From Marsupella aquatica (taxonomy: Eukaryota > Marchantiophyta): 64,000 nucleotides of DNA. This document shows, one piece after another, positions 48,219 through 59,641 of this stretch. Location: positions 9,734,001-9,798,000 of the forward strand of contig OZ316898.1 of assembly GCA_973895155.1 (NCBI GenBank), read 5' to 3'. Position numbers and translations under genes: made by a program. Below the pieces are notes generated by a model. It was given only the letters and a program-made list of their open reading frames with translations, was not told the origin of the DNA and searched no databases. How positions within the stretch are numbered: position 1 is the stretch's first letter; the number at the start of each line of letters is the position of its first letter.

Positions 48219-49450
48219 TCATAACAATGATCTGTTGGTGACTCTACTCAACATCACATAGACAGGTCCTAGAGTGAATGCATTTGTTACTTCAGATAGA
48301 ACCTTGTTAGAACCTTGGCTCTTGTGACCTGTGATTGCATAACTAAGCATGAGTGGGAAGGTGGACTTTTGATATGTCTCTCTCTCTAAGATAAACTTGT
48401 TCTCATGCACTGTCCAACTCACTTTGACTAGATGATAATTGGAGGAGAGTCAAACAATAAATTCTATTTTTTCATCCATGCCACTTGTGCTGTTTCGACA
48501 ATACCAATGTTTCCGTTCACAGCTTGTATGGAAAGGTCTGTGTTTTGTGTCAAAATGACTCTACAACCAATCGCAACTTTGGTAAATGTGTGAAACTTTT
48601 GTGATTGAATCCAAGGTTTGGTGTTTTCATTGTAGGGAGTATTAGTTATGATTGGAACGTTCGTCGATAACGGGGTCGATAATCTATTTTGGTGCAAAAT
48701 AACTTTGAAGGGCCAGATTGTTATAGTTGGCAACGGTTTCGTTGTGAGAGCATATCACAGTAGTAGAAATGTCAATGAATGCAAGTGCTTCTTGTTGAGA
48801 GACGTAACATTGGCTGAGGCATGAGTCAATTGATGCTTGAGTAGGGAGCATTGTGCGAATGTCATTTAAGAACTCCTTAAGCTTTGTTTGAGCACGGTTG
48901 AGAGATGAAACTTTTGCATTGTATCATAGAATGGTGAGGCAAAAAGATGGCACATTGTACATGATATTCCCTCCTTTTTGTGGGTGAAGACAGATTGCAG
49001 TTGGCGCATGTCCCCACCAAAATGACCAATTTCTTTTGGAAGTCAGGGATCGCTAGTATGATCCTCTCTTGATAGTGTTTCATGTAGTCTAGTGGAGATG
49101 CATTGCAAGAGTTTGGGAGTGAGCATGCTTACTTCACCTATGATGAAGATATCAGAGCTGTTCAATTTATGGAAATGTGGGCTAATGATGTGGAGAGCTC
49201 GGAGCTCTCCTTGTATTGGTATACAAAAAATTGAATGCACTGTCCCTACTGTGGCATGTAGATGTATTGCTACATCACTGGTGGCACACATTTGGATTGT
49301 CTTCCTCTTTGATTTCCAATAATTGTTTATGAAAGACATAAAGAAAATCTTGGCAGAACCCGAATTTACGTTGATCATGAACAAGCCATTTGAGGCATCC
49401 TTTAGAGCTTCAAACACCTATGTTTGGTCTGGAGTTAGTTGTACATCTTG
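48219..49450 (-). pseudogene. Pif1-type DNA helicase, decayed
   Basis: Pieces in changing frames follow the Pif1 order. An LTPDQT start is followed by a stop and VFEALKDA. Then come a degraded Walker A (VNSGSAKIF in place of a GxGKT loop), a Walker B with Asp replaced (IIGEVSML for the usual DEVSM), FGGDMRQLQSV, GCRVILTQNTDLSIQAVNG, AITGHKSQG and VMLSRVTN at the end. This set is typical of Pif1 helicases and of the helicase part of Helitrons. Several stops and frameshifts and the lost Walker residues make it non-functional. No Rep (HUH) domain was seen. It follows a MULE transposase on the same strand. Confidence 0.85.
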
Positions 49451-49734
49451 ACATGGAAGGGTTTGCATGGTAGGGTCGTTGGTAGGAACTGTTTGGAGTA
49501 TAGGTTGAGTTGGAAAACACCCAATTTGGAATGTTGCAGCATCTTGGAACCTGATGCCTGCTTTTTTCCACTGCTGGAATAGGAGGGAGACAGTGCTCTG
49601 ATGGGTCCAAATTAGAAACCAGGAAACAAGGTACCTTAGTTAGGCTCATACAACTTTCACAACAAAGTTGTCTTCCAATAGTGGTGGAAGTGTTGAGTGA
49701 AGTCCTTACCGTCTCTGTCATACCAAGGCATTAA

Positions 49735-51952
49735 GTGTTTGCATGGCCATTATAGCATTTCTTATAACTCCACACAAGTGCAAGTGAGTTTTGGTGGTAG
49801 TGTAGCCAAATACTCCTCTTGTTGGTTGTGGTCTATATTTTTTCTTGACTCTGTCCATCATCTAGCACTTGCCACTGTCCAAATAATTGCAAGTTGGTTG
49901 TGTGTCGCTTCAAGGCCTGCTGGCTTTAAGTCTCTTGTCTGGCCATTGCAACAACTTTCTTAGTTGTTGTTGTAGTGTGTCTAGACATAATACCACAACT
50001 CTAATAGCACTTTAGAAGGTGCAAACTCCCTAATGGGAAGCAAACCTGAGTTGGCTTGCTCCACAAGGTTGCTAGTAACCTTTCCGAGATGAGGCAAAGG
50101 GAATGCATGCTTGGCATACAACTTCTTGTCCATGTCTTTGATGTACTTAACTGCATCAGGCCCTTGTGTAACGGATGCTGATAAGTGGTCCAACAATGTG
50201 TCAAACCTGCAATCCATGTGAATCACCATATATAAGCGAACCCAATCTCTGTAAGACTTAGCCCTCCCTAGGTGAAATTGAAAGTATAAAATTGCATTGT
50301 ACAAGACTATAGCCTTACCGTCTCTTAGTGTTAGCATGAACACAAGCCAAAAAGATTTGTTTTGCTCCCTAGTCGTGATTTTTTTTCACATTGGCTCTCA
50401 AATGGTTCGCACAATGGGCAGGAAATTTTGTTGGAAACACATTGTGAACAAATGCTTGTAGGCCCTTCTGTCTATCATAAATGATTGGAATAGTAAGGTC
50501 TGCTATGCCATAAATTGACCGCTCCAATAATGACAAAAACCATGTCCAACTGTCAGTATTTTCCACTGGAGCAACATTGCCATAACAAAGAATGTTGACT
50601 TGGGAGTTCCCATCAAGTGCTGTAGCTACAAAAAAGTTGGATTGGATACTTCCGATTCTTGGCATGGCACGCATCAATGCACACCACAGGTTGACTGTAG
50701 TGCAAAGCTCCACAGGTTGCAGGAGGGCATGCATAAGAATGCTCGATTGAAAACTCTGTTGCCTTCTAGAGTAGACCAATCCACTACACAGTTTGGATCA
50801 ACGTCCTTGATTCTGTCCAAGAAGGATGGAATGAAGAGAAAACTTGCACTCTGACCACCAATGTGCCAATCTCGCACAAGATCTTGAGCCCGCCACATCT
50901 AATGGTAATTGCAGCTCTTTTTGTATTCCATCCTCAGTCCATTTAATATCTCTTTCATCGGCACTTGGACATTCATCACTACTCGACGTGCAAGCGTCTC
51001 ACCTAACCATGCTGATTTTTGGATAGGGCCTCACCACCTATGCTTATATTCTGGACAAGGGTGTTGAAGATTACAAACTGTGACTATAAACTTACCATCC
51101 TTCTCACGTTGACATCTAACTTGAAATGGGCAGGGCTAAATGAGTTCAATATTATCATTGTCTTTTGGTGGCAAGAATCGACATTGCTCTCCACATGCTA
51201 CTATCTGTGATTGCTTCTGCACCTTCTCCCTTCTTGCCGTTTGTGGAAAACTTGTTGGGACCCACTCCCAAGTGTGTGCAATGTATGCCCTCTTGCTATT
51301 TTGCGTACCAATGAATTGGTGAATTGTATTGGCCTGAATTTCCTGCAATGGTGGTCTTGAATTTAGGGGCAATGGATTCTTTGTTATTTCCCCTGCATTT
51401 TCTTCACCATAATATTCCTCTGATCCTGCCAAATGACTGAATCCAGCTTCATGGAGACCTGCAGATTCAATCTTAGCATCCGGCCATTCATGCAGATCGA
51501 CCTGCAGTTTGAATCTCAATATCCGACCCATAATTGAAATTGTTTCCTTTCCAATGAGGTATGATATTAGCTCCAAATCTGCACACTCTAACTTTGTATT
51601 TGTATTTAGTCTTGAACTTGTGGCTCACCCTCCCATGCAACACACTCCATGAATCCAAGCACCGATCAAATTCATCAAAAGTAGAGAAAGATTCTCCAAG
51701 CCTAATACGACTAGCCTCCTCTTCCACTTCATGGGAGGACTTTCCTCTCAATAGTGGATTTCCTGGATCAATCTCAGAATTCCAAGATACAAAATGGCCC
51801 TGTAGTTCATTGCTTGGAGGCAACGGAAGCTTCTCCTCATTTGGGATATGTAATGGGTAAACATCCCCTCTGATCCAATCTGGCCCTATGTTTGCTTCAA
51901 AGTCTTCTTCCATTGTTGGTGCTACTGTTCTCTTCACATTTTGAATGTGCAA
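49735..51952 (-). pseudogene. MuDR-like (MULE) transposase with SWIM finger, decayed
   Basis: Read from 51952 downwards: an acidic N-terminus; the MuDR-type N-terminal domain (FSTFDEFDRCLDSW); a plant MULE zinc-binding region (CNLQHPCP, then MWRAQDLVRDWHI); and a DDE catalytic core. The core has a first Asp in CIDACHAK, then ATALDGNSQ, VENTDSWTWFL, the second Asp in IIYDRQKGL, and the Glu in NLVEQ. Last comes a SWIM-type CxC..CxH finger near 49735-49805 (TCTC, then WPCKH). Frame changes (for example near 50640, between the first Asp motif and ATALDG) and several stops show it is dead. The catalytic residues themselves are still readable. Terminal inverted repeats were not identified. Confidence 0.88.
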
Positions 51953-52035
51953 TGCTAGGATTGTGCTTTGTGTTCTCTACAATATGCCTACAAAAAATTC
52001 TGCTACTGCAATGTTTCAATGGAGAGAGTGCAAGT

Positions 52036-52740
52036 CACGGAACTCGACTACCTTAACACTTAGCTCTAGCGTCGCTGACTCTGACGCCAAGCTCCTCTAT
52101 GGTCCAAGCCCCGGAAGGGCCATCCGGTGAGGACTAAGTATGGGGAGACTAGTGGGCAACAAGGTGTTGCACTAGCAAAGGCAAGATGCTTAGACTAGCT
52201 TGGGGCTGGTCGGGTCATGGGAAGGGGCCAAGCTCAAGGTGGACCGTCCGGACCCCCGAAAAGACTTTGAGTTTTGAGGGCTTGAGCAAGAGCTTGGACT
52301 CTTGGGCCCAAGACTAACAAAGTTTACTTCATGCGCAACGGACACTTGGCGCACAAGATACGGCGCGGCCGCCCGGGATACTCGAGTGATGACGGGGTTT
52401 GAGGGCCTAGGCATGAGCACTGGGTCGCCCTAAATGGTGGGTGGCGGCTTTGGCTCCGGCTTATGGCAAGGCCACCTAGGCTAGGGATGCTAACCTACTT
52501 ACCGATGTCTGTTGAGCTTGAGTTAGGATGCTAGACTGAGAACGCCTAGATCTTTTGTATTACTTACCAAGGTGCTTGGTTGCTTGTGCAGACAACGAGG
52601 ACCGTTGAGCAACAGTCATGTTAGGGAGCAAGTGCGACTTTGTATGGGAGTGGCCACTAGAGGTGCAAGAGGCATCAAGTTGCTTGCTCAAGGAGTTCCG
52701 TGGAGGAGTTTGGGCACCAAGGACACTAGATGTGGTGGGA
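52036..52740 (+). repeat. Dispersed repeat R2, copy B (short form)
   Basis: About 0.7 kb, direct orientation relative to copy A at 19033. Shares the start 'tcgactaccttaacactta' and the end region 'gtgcaag..catcaagtt', but lacks roughly half of copy A's middle. It abuts the MULE relic. Confidence 0.75.
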
Positions 52741-54893
52741 TTGGTGAGGGCGTTGGGTGGCTGGGTCCACCACTGTGCAGCTCTTCAATCTAGTACTAGA
52801 CATAGCACAGTTGCTTGATCATTGTACCCTAAACTCTTGCCTAAACTGAAATGTCTCAAATTGAAGCACTTGAAATTGCCCTAAATTTCACTTGGACCGC
52901 AGCTTCAATCACCCCGCAGTTCCATATCCCCGATGTGTCAACATTGAGTTGTGCAATTATCTCCTTGCAATGCAGCTTCGACCAGCTTCAACCTCTTCAC
53001 TCTAATCACACCCTCAGCGCAACGCTCCATGCACAAAGTGTCCTGAGCAGTGTATGCAAATGTGTTAATTTTTATTCTATCCCAAGGGGCTCGACATTTT
53101 GCTTGGGAGAACCTTGGCCTCCCTGCCCGTGAGCCCCAACGAGTGTTGAAGGGCCAATATTGGGAGGGAACAGGTTGCACGACCCTCTCCCCCACCCTCA
53201 CTTTTCCCCCCTCTCACCCGCGTCTGCTGCCTGAAATCCTGGCAACCCGGTTTTCTCACAACATACTCATTCAAACATACATTTGGGGTCCCACCGAGCC
53301 ATTTTAGATGTAGTGGGTCTAGTTGAGTCGGCTGTTTTTGTTTGAGGGCCCCACCAAGCAAATCTCTCAAGAGAAAACCCTTCTAGATTTATCTTTATAT
53401 ACCCATTTATATATTACGTTGTGGGCCCTGAAGAGGGGATGGGTTACCTGCCGCAAGTGAATATTGGAATTCTTATACTCAAGAGGAGTTGTGGCCCTCA
53501 TCTGTTCCACTAACATAGAGATTTGTATTAGAGAATCTCCTTGCTAGGATGACAAAAGGGTTAGGACTCATAACAATCTTACAATGCAGATACAAAAGAA
53601 AATTCACAAGAAAGGTAGAGGAATATAGTTAGCAATGTCCTGTTTACAGGGTATTGTGGGCCATAATGCCCACAAGCTTCAGCTCAAGTTTTGAGGGGCT
53701 ACAAAATCAGATTCAAGGAGGGCTTAAGGTGTAGGATAACCAGGTACCCTAAGAGTTGTTAACTGGGTGTCACAACCTATAGCCCATAAGAGACCGTGGA
53801 TTATGGAGGTTAAATTCTGAGTGTATTTCTATTTTATTTTCACCCCAAAACTTTCACCTCAGTTGCATGACCCTCGAGATACGATGGATATGGAGTTCTA
53901 GATCCTTGTTGCATTTCCACCTCACTCACCCAAATATCCTTTCTTTGAGCATGAATAGAGAGGTGATGAAAAAAATAATCTCCCATACCTTCCCAGGTAG
54001 CCAGCTCTATCACACAGGTCCGTCACAAGCTCCCTAGAACCAGCTACTCCTCAATGTCTTGGTTTGAATATCAATACTTACCAATTGTCCCTTCATTGAC
54101 TTTGCATTCAATACATCTACACTCTTCAAATTAGTGTGACTAACACTAATTTGAGAGAATAATTTTCAGGGTCTACTTGCAAATTAGTGTTAGTTACACT
54201 AATGTTATGCTAACATTATTTTTGCGCACATGAATTAGTGTTAGTGTGATCTTAAGAGGGAAAAATAAAGAGAAAAAACACACAACAATTAATGTTACTT
54301 GGGACTCAAGATCATTCATTTTTTACAGACAATCTAAACTAAAGTGTAAAAAAGTTGTTTTGGAAACAAAAAAAAAATAGTGTTACTTCGACTCAAAATC
54401 ATTTTCACCAAAGAAGAGCAGAGGTTGCGACTCTGTTGTCACATCGCAGCTGTTGTTGTTCTTGGAGATGCCGCGGTTTCAGCTACGATCGTCGGTGCTG
54501 TTCTCGAATCCGTTGCTGCGCGGCAGACAGCTGCAAGCCAGTGGTGGATCTCGATCGGACGTCATAACGAGCGCTCTTTGAGAGATTCGAAGACTGTCCA
54601 GTGCCGTTCCCAATTTTTTTCCCATGCAGCTGGGTTTCCGGTGTTCGTTTCTACGGTAGTAGAAGAGGTCAACCAAGAGAAGCCTTTCTGTGGTCTGCGT
54701 GACAATAATGCTTGGACTAGAATGTATGGCATTGTCATCTGTCCGACTTGAAGATATCTCTGTCCTTGATATCGAAACTATGACACGCCTAGGAACCTTC
54801 AGAGGTAGAACTCAGGTCCTGTCTACTTCTCTCTAGATTGTGGTGGTCTCTAGAACTCGGTCCTGTCTACTCCGAGGTTTCGTTCGTTCCACA
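52741..54893. other. Gene-free region upstream of the superoxide dismutase gene
   Basis: No gene is supported. Contents include a pyrimidine-rich block near 53.2 kb, a hairpin cluster at 54.13-54.26 kb and the likely dismutase promoter. An open frame at 54380-54751 (123 codons) lies just upstream of the gene but has no recognised motif. Confidence 0.4.
54128..54252. repeat. Cluster of short inverted repeats ('attagtgtta')
   Basis: AAATTAGTGT (54128-54137) and ACACTAATTT (54143-54152) are exact reverse complements with a 5-base loop. The same word recurs in 'aattagtgttagttacactaat' and 'gaattagtgttagtgtgatc' over the next 100 bases. AT-rich; possibly a MITE end or protein-binding sites. Confidence 0.7.
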
Positions 54894-57002
54894 ATGCAGT
54901 CGTTATCTACAACAGCTCCGGATTTCCGAACATTCCGACACCGTGTTTGTGCTCTGAGATGAAGGGAAACTGATCTCATCTGTGGTTTGTGTTTCTTACA
55001 GAGAGTAAGACTTCCACGAGCTGCTCCGGTTTCTGAGATGTTCATCTTACCAGATCTTCCATACCCACTTGTAATCTTTCTACCATTGCCCTCATGTGTT
55101 TGGTAACACTCCTTAATATATCTCAGTTCCTGTTCTACACGGGCAGTTTACAGTCGAGTCCATTGCACATCGCAATTGAACTTGTTAACACCTAGTCGTC
55201 AATTGTGCTGGTTCGGCTCTTCACTGAAGAATTTAACTACAATATTTGGTTGGAGGTTAGTGTTGAGCAAGTGGTTTGACTGGGCAGGATGGACTGGAGC
55301 CACATATTAGCCGGCAGACATTGGAATTTCATTGGGGCAAACATCACCGCGCGTATGTCGACAACTTGAATAAGCAGGTTGAGAACACCGACTTACAGAG
55401 GAATACCTTGGATGAGATCGTAAAAATCAGTTACAACAATGGGAATCCGTCGCCTGCTTTTAACAACGCTGGACAGGTATCTTTCTCCACAACTCTAGAA
55501 GTTACAGAAAATGGTGAGCTTATTTCCCAGGTGGAGTGTCCCAATTTGTTCTGAATAGTCTTAGAAGAGAACTCATGTCATGAGCAAGGGAACTTACTTT
55601 TCCTTCTCTGGTTTCATGGTTCTTGGCTTTTGGGATGAAGCTATGGTTTTAATTTGAATCTTAGGTTTTCATAACAACTATCTTATCGTAGAATGTTTCG
55701 ATGCAACCTTTCAAGCAAATGCTGACACTCTCTAAGAAAGTGGCATCACTGAAAAGGGGAAATGTATCTTGGCCTACAGGCTTAGAATCATGATTTCTAT
55801 TGGTCATCAATGAAACCAGGAGGTGGTGGAAAGCCTGAAGGAGAATTGATGACACTTATTGAGAGAGACTTTGGAAGCTACGAGACTTTCTTGGCAGAAT
55901 TCAAGCAGGCTGCAACCAGTCAGTTTGGGTCTGGGTGGGCTTGGCTTGTCGGTATGTTCAACCGGCAAGGACTTACTTCCAGTTCAAATCCTCCAACACT
56001 AGACTCTGGCTTTTCTTGGAGTAGTCAGTTGTAATTACAGCGGAGTAGACTCAATGTGTGCTGTGCAATAACTTTGTATTCGGAAAAATGGATAACTTTG
56101 TTTAGGTCTATGGGGAGGGTTTGAGTTTTGTATCATATATATAAGACCACGGTAGCATTGGAAATGTCATTTTTTAGCTTCGGCTCAATTTTGGGTGCGG
56201 TAATAAACAACTACATCAGAGCAGTTACGATTCCCCCGGAGTCAGTGAAGAATCTGCAGTATTAGATGATGTCCTTTCTGTTAGTGGAACTTTTTTAAGT
56301 CATGTTAGCGTTTCCTGTCTGGCAGCGAACAAAGCAAAGCTCGAGATTGTGAAAACTCCAAATGCCATCAACCCGCTTATATGGGGCCAAGTTGTACGAT
56401 AACAGCCTGATTCTTGTTTATTTTCGTAGAAGTTAGTTCGTTACGCGTCCATCGATTTTCCATGCATTTCAAAGAGAAATGCTTGACTCTGTTGTTGACG
56501 ATTCACAACTGAAGATCTCGGACGGTGATTATTCCTTGCAGCCTTTGCTGGTGATTGACGTCTGGGAGGTAAGATTTCCTGACCACCAGGCGATGTGGAA
56601 TGTAGTGTTAGGCTGCTTCGTTAATTGGTTTGTTTCAATTTTTTTTCTTTCGTTGATTCTACTTCTGCGTTCGAGTTGGCTAATGGTGGTAATGGATCCT
56701 CCGCCTTGCGCAGCATGCATATTACCTTGACTTTCAGGTAACATCAAAACCCTTCTAACTAGTTCCAATTCTTTGTATCAACTTTCCGCCGCTTGAATTA
56801 TTTTTGTTTGAAACTAAGACATACCAGTTCATGAGGTGAAAATCTGATTTATAAATTTGTATTGTGGTGTTTGCAGAATCGCCGCCCAGATTATGTGACC
56901 ACGTTTATAAACAACCTAGTTAACTGGGATGCAGCTGAGGAACGCCTTGCCCGTGCCAAAGCGTTTATGAATTTCGGAGAACCCAACATTCCAGAATTGT
57001 AG
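54894..57002 (+). CDS. FSD: Iron superoxide dismutase, plastid type, with in-frame stops
   Basis: Converts superoxide to hydrogen peroxide and oxygen, usually in chloroplasts. Exons: 54894-55070, 55288-55476, 55780-55951, 56326-56390, 56542-56568, 56714-56737 and 56877-57002; borders are GT-AG and phases agree. Ligands are visible: His in LEFHWGKHH, His in NHDFYW, and Asp and His in DVWEHAYY. The Fe-SOD C-terminal region [14 protein letters not shown] is present. The N-terminal [17 protein letters not shown] resembles a short transit peptide. Two in-frame stops occur: TGA at 54960 and TAG at 55783, where the family has Trp. Both could be avoided. A 57-nt phase-0 intron at 54945-55001 with a good acceptor (GTTTCTTACAG) removes the TGA. 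Using TAG at 55783-55785 as the acceptor instead of CAG six bases earlier removes the second stop, deleting Ala-Trp. That form would be 238 residues. Otherwise this is a young pseudogene. Confidence 0.88.
55783..55785 (+). other. In-frame TAG doubling as a possible splice acceptor
   Basis: Exon 3 opened at the usual CAG (55777-55779) reads Ala, stop, Asn, His. The family reads Ala/Val, Trp, Asn, His, so TGG to TAG is the likely change. The same TAG is a legal acceptor leaving the frame intact. Confidence 0.8.
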
Positions 57003-57726
57003 CCAGTGTCCTCAATGTTGATACGAGTAGGAGAAAGCGGTTGCCTGTTGATAGACAACCACTTTACCTGCAAAACAAGATGAGTGTAGGATGAGGCAAT
57101 TTCATAGAATCTGAACAGACTGGCCTCAGCTTCATAGGATGTCAGTTTAATCTGTTCTAAGCCTTCCAAGCTATACCGGTTAGGAATTATTCAGCATGAT
57201 GTCAGGCTTTAGGTTGGGCAATATAAATGCTTAATGAGACAACGATGGTTTGTGTCCCTAGTTAATGGGATGAAGAAAATTGTGTCCCTTGGGACTGTGC
57301 ATGTTTCATGGAAAAATAGTCCGAAATCTTGATAACATAGAATGGAAGACACCAATGCTATTATCCAGCCTGAACAATTTGTATGTCTCATGGGCCCTGC
57401 ATCGGTGTTTTAAATCCTCTTTAGTTATTAATCCTCTGGGGCGTGTGGCGGGTGCAACAGCACTTTCGAGACTACTCGGTACATGCGTGGATCGGGATGG
57501 TCGTAGCTTCTTTTTCTATAGAGCACGGTGACGTGCATAAGCTGAAGAGTCCTTTTTTGGCTTGTAGAACCATCCATCTGCATTGTTTTTGTGTTTCCGC
57601 ATATACAAACTGTCTTAATGTCAATGGAAGTCACAGATTTTACTTCCCAATATCTAGCGACCGTTAGAAGGTGTTGAATCTCATTTACCCAGAGAAAGAA
57701 TATGCTGCCCAAAATCTAGCGACTTG
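57003..57726. other. Convergent spacer between dismutase and xylosidase relic
   Basis: Contains the dismutase 3' UTR. No gene recognised. A short duplicated word 'aatatctagcgacc/aaaatctagcgact' occurs at about 57649 and 57712. Confidence 0.4.
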
Positions 57727-59641
57727 CTACCATCCGCCTTTACTAAACCTAAGGTCCTTGCATGCACGTACATCAAAAGTCACTTCAAGGGTCATTTGAG
57801 CTTTAAGGTGCACACGCTGATAACCTATTAGGTTTTTCTTTGCCACGCCGTTCCTGCCACTCCCTGGGGGTACAGCATACAATTTCACCACAGTACTTCC
57901 ACTCCTGCTCCCCTCGTTCCTGACCATAACTTCTACACGAAAGCTCAAATTGCCACAAACACTCGCATCATCTTCAATAGGTGGGTCGGCATCTTCAAGA
58001 CTGAAAAGTATCTCCCGCTGGGTACTACCTTTTGCTTTGTAGAACGAATCAAGCACAAAGAAGAAGCAGACTTAAAGCTGAATTTGAAAGAAGTATATGA
58101 CAACCCATGCCCAAACGCAAATACAGGCTCTCCTGTATAGAAGCGGTAGCTACGGCCAGGATACCCAGCTGAGATATTGGGGCGCATATTCATGATTGTC
58201 ATTGGCACTGTTGGAAAAGACTCTGGATATTGGAAGCTTCCCTCCTGGGTTATAGTCTCCAAAAATTATCCGTGCTAGAGCCTGACCACCGGCTTGTCCA
58301 GGGTATCCAGCCCAGATGATGCTTGATATGAAGGGGTCCTCTTTAGCAAATGCTACATCTACAGGACCACCTGAAACAACGACAAGCACAACCGGACCTT
58401 TGGCAACTTTGGCGACTTCAGATATGAGCTTTTCTTCATTGCCTGGCAGTAGTAGACTGGTTCGGTCCACACCTTCTACCTCCATCGAGAGACTCAACCC
58501 CACCACAATGACAACTGCATCAGCTTCAGTTGCTGCAAATGCTGCGTCACTGAAATTTTCATCCTTGCAAAATATATCACTGCATGCTGGCCGGTAGTGG
58601 ATATTGCGAACGTAATCGGATAAACCTTGCAGCGGGTTTATCCCATTACGTGATATATATACAAGGAATTTCTGCATAGTTGCCAAGTAATCTATTCTCT
58701 AGGTCATTTGCACTTGGACTCAGAACAGCCAAGGAATGGGAATTCTCCCAGGACAGCGGCAGTGCACTTTTATCATTCTTAAGAAGCACAATGCTTTGAA
58801 GTGCAGCTTCTAATGCAAGGGTTTGATGCGCTTCGGTACAGACATCATTGACGCTAAGATGTCCGTATCTCTGGCTTTGAGGATCACCGTCAAAAAGACC
58901 AAGCCGCATTAGCACCGCAAACATATTGCGTAGTGCAACATTCAGATCTGACTCTTTCAGCTTGCCCTGGCTCATAGCCAGTTCTGCATGATCTCGGTTA
59001 TCCCACAATTGAGATCTAACCCTGCTAGCAAAGAGTCGGCCACAGCATCCTCCAACGTTTTGGAATAGGCTGGCTCATTGGTCATATCATACACCGTATC
59101 ACAGTCTGAAACTATGTAACCTTCCAAACCCCAGTTCTCTCGGGCAGTTTCTGTGAGGAAACTGTAGCTGCCACACATGGGTACACCGTTCACCCTGTTG
59201 TAAGAGCACATCAGACCACTGGCTTTGCCCTCTTGGATACAGCTCTTGAAGGGCGGATTAAATGTGTCCTCCATGTCTTGCTGTGTTAGAACAGCATTGA
59301 AGTGATCACGGTCATCATTACCCCATTTCTCAAGGTCATAAGCCGAGAAATGTTGCAACAAGTTGATGTTTTTAGCATAAAGCCAGGAAACGAACTGCTC
59401 GTTCCCCTCATGAGATCGTCATCTCTCTCTTGCATTCCTCTTACAAATGCAGCTGCGTAGTTGCTTGATAGAACCGGGTCCTCCCCAGGAGTTTCCTGGC
59501 CTCGTCCCCATCTCGGATCTCGAAAGATGTTCACAACTTCACATTGGGCGACCAGAAAGTTAGCCCAGTTTGACCCACATTGTACATTGCCTCGTCATTT
59601 GGCCGCCCCGTGGAAAGTTCGAACCATTTGTTGTCAAAGCG
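57727..59641 (-). pseudogene. GH3 beta-D-xylosidase (BXL-like), intronless and frameshifted
   Basis: Plant BXL enzymes are secreted wall glycosidases of about 770 residues. Here about 640 residues' worth of homology is readable without introns, starting near FDNKWFELSTG. Landmarks in order: [73 protein letters not shown] (the catalytic nucleophile Asp is kept), [76 protein letters not shown] and a fibronectin-III-like tail. At least five frame changes interrupt it, near 59535, 59355, 59005, 58650 and 58232, and probably one near 58050. The N-terminal signal peptide region and the last stretch are missing. Lack of introns suggests a processed (reverse-transcribed) copy; an ancestrally intronless gene is the alternative. 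Confidence 0.93.

Noticed and set aside
48219-49450. Calling this segment a Helitron
   Set aside because: Only the helicase part is seen; no Rep/HUH motifs and no CTRR hairpin terminus were found, and a MULE transposase precedes it.
54380-54751. 123-codon frame upstream of the dismutase
   Set aside because: No domain, no clear relation to the dismutase transcript, and composition typical of chance frames.
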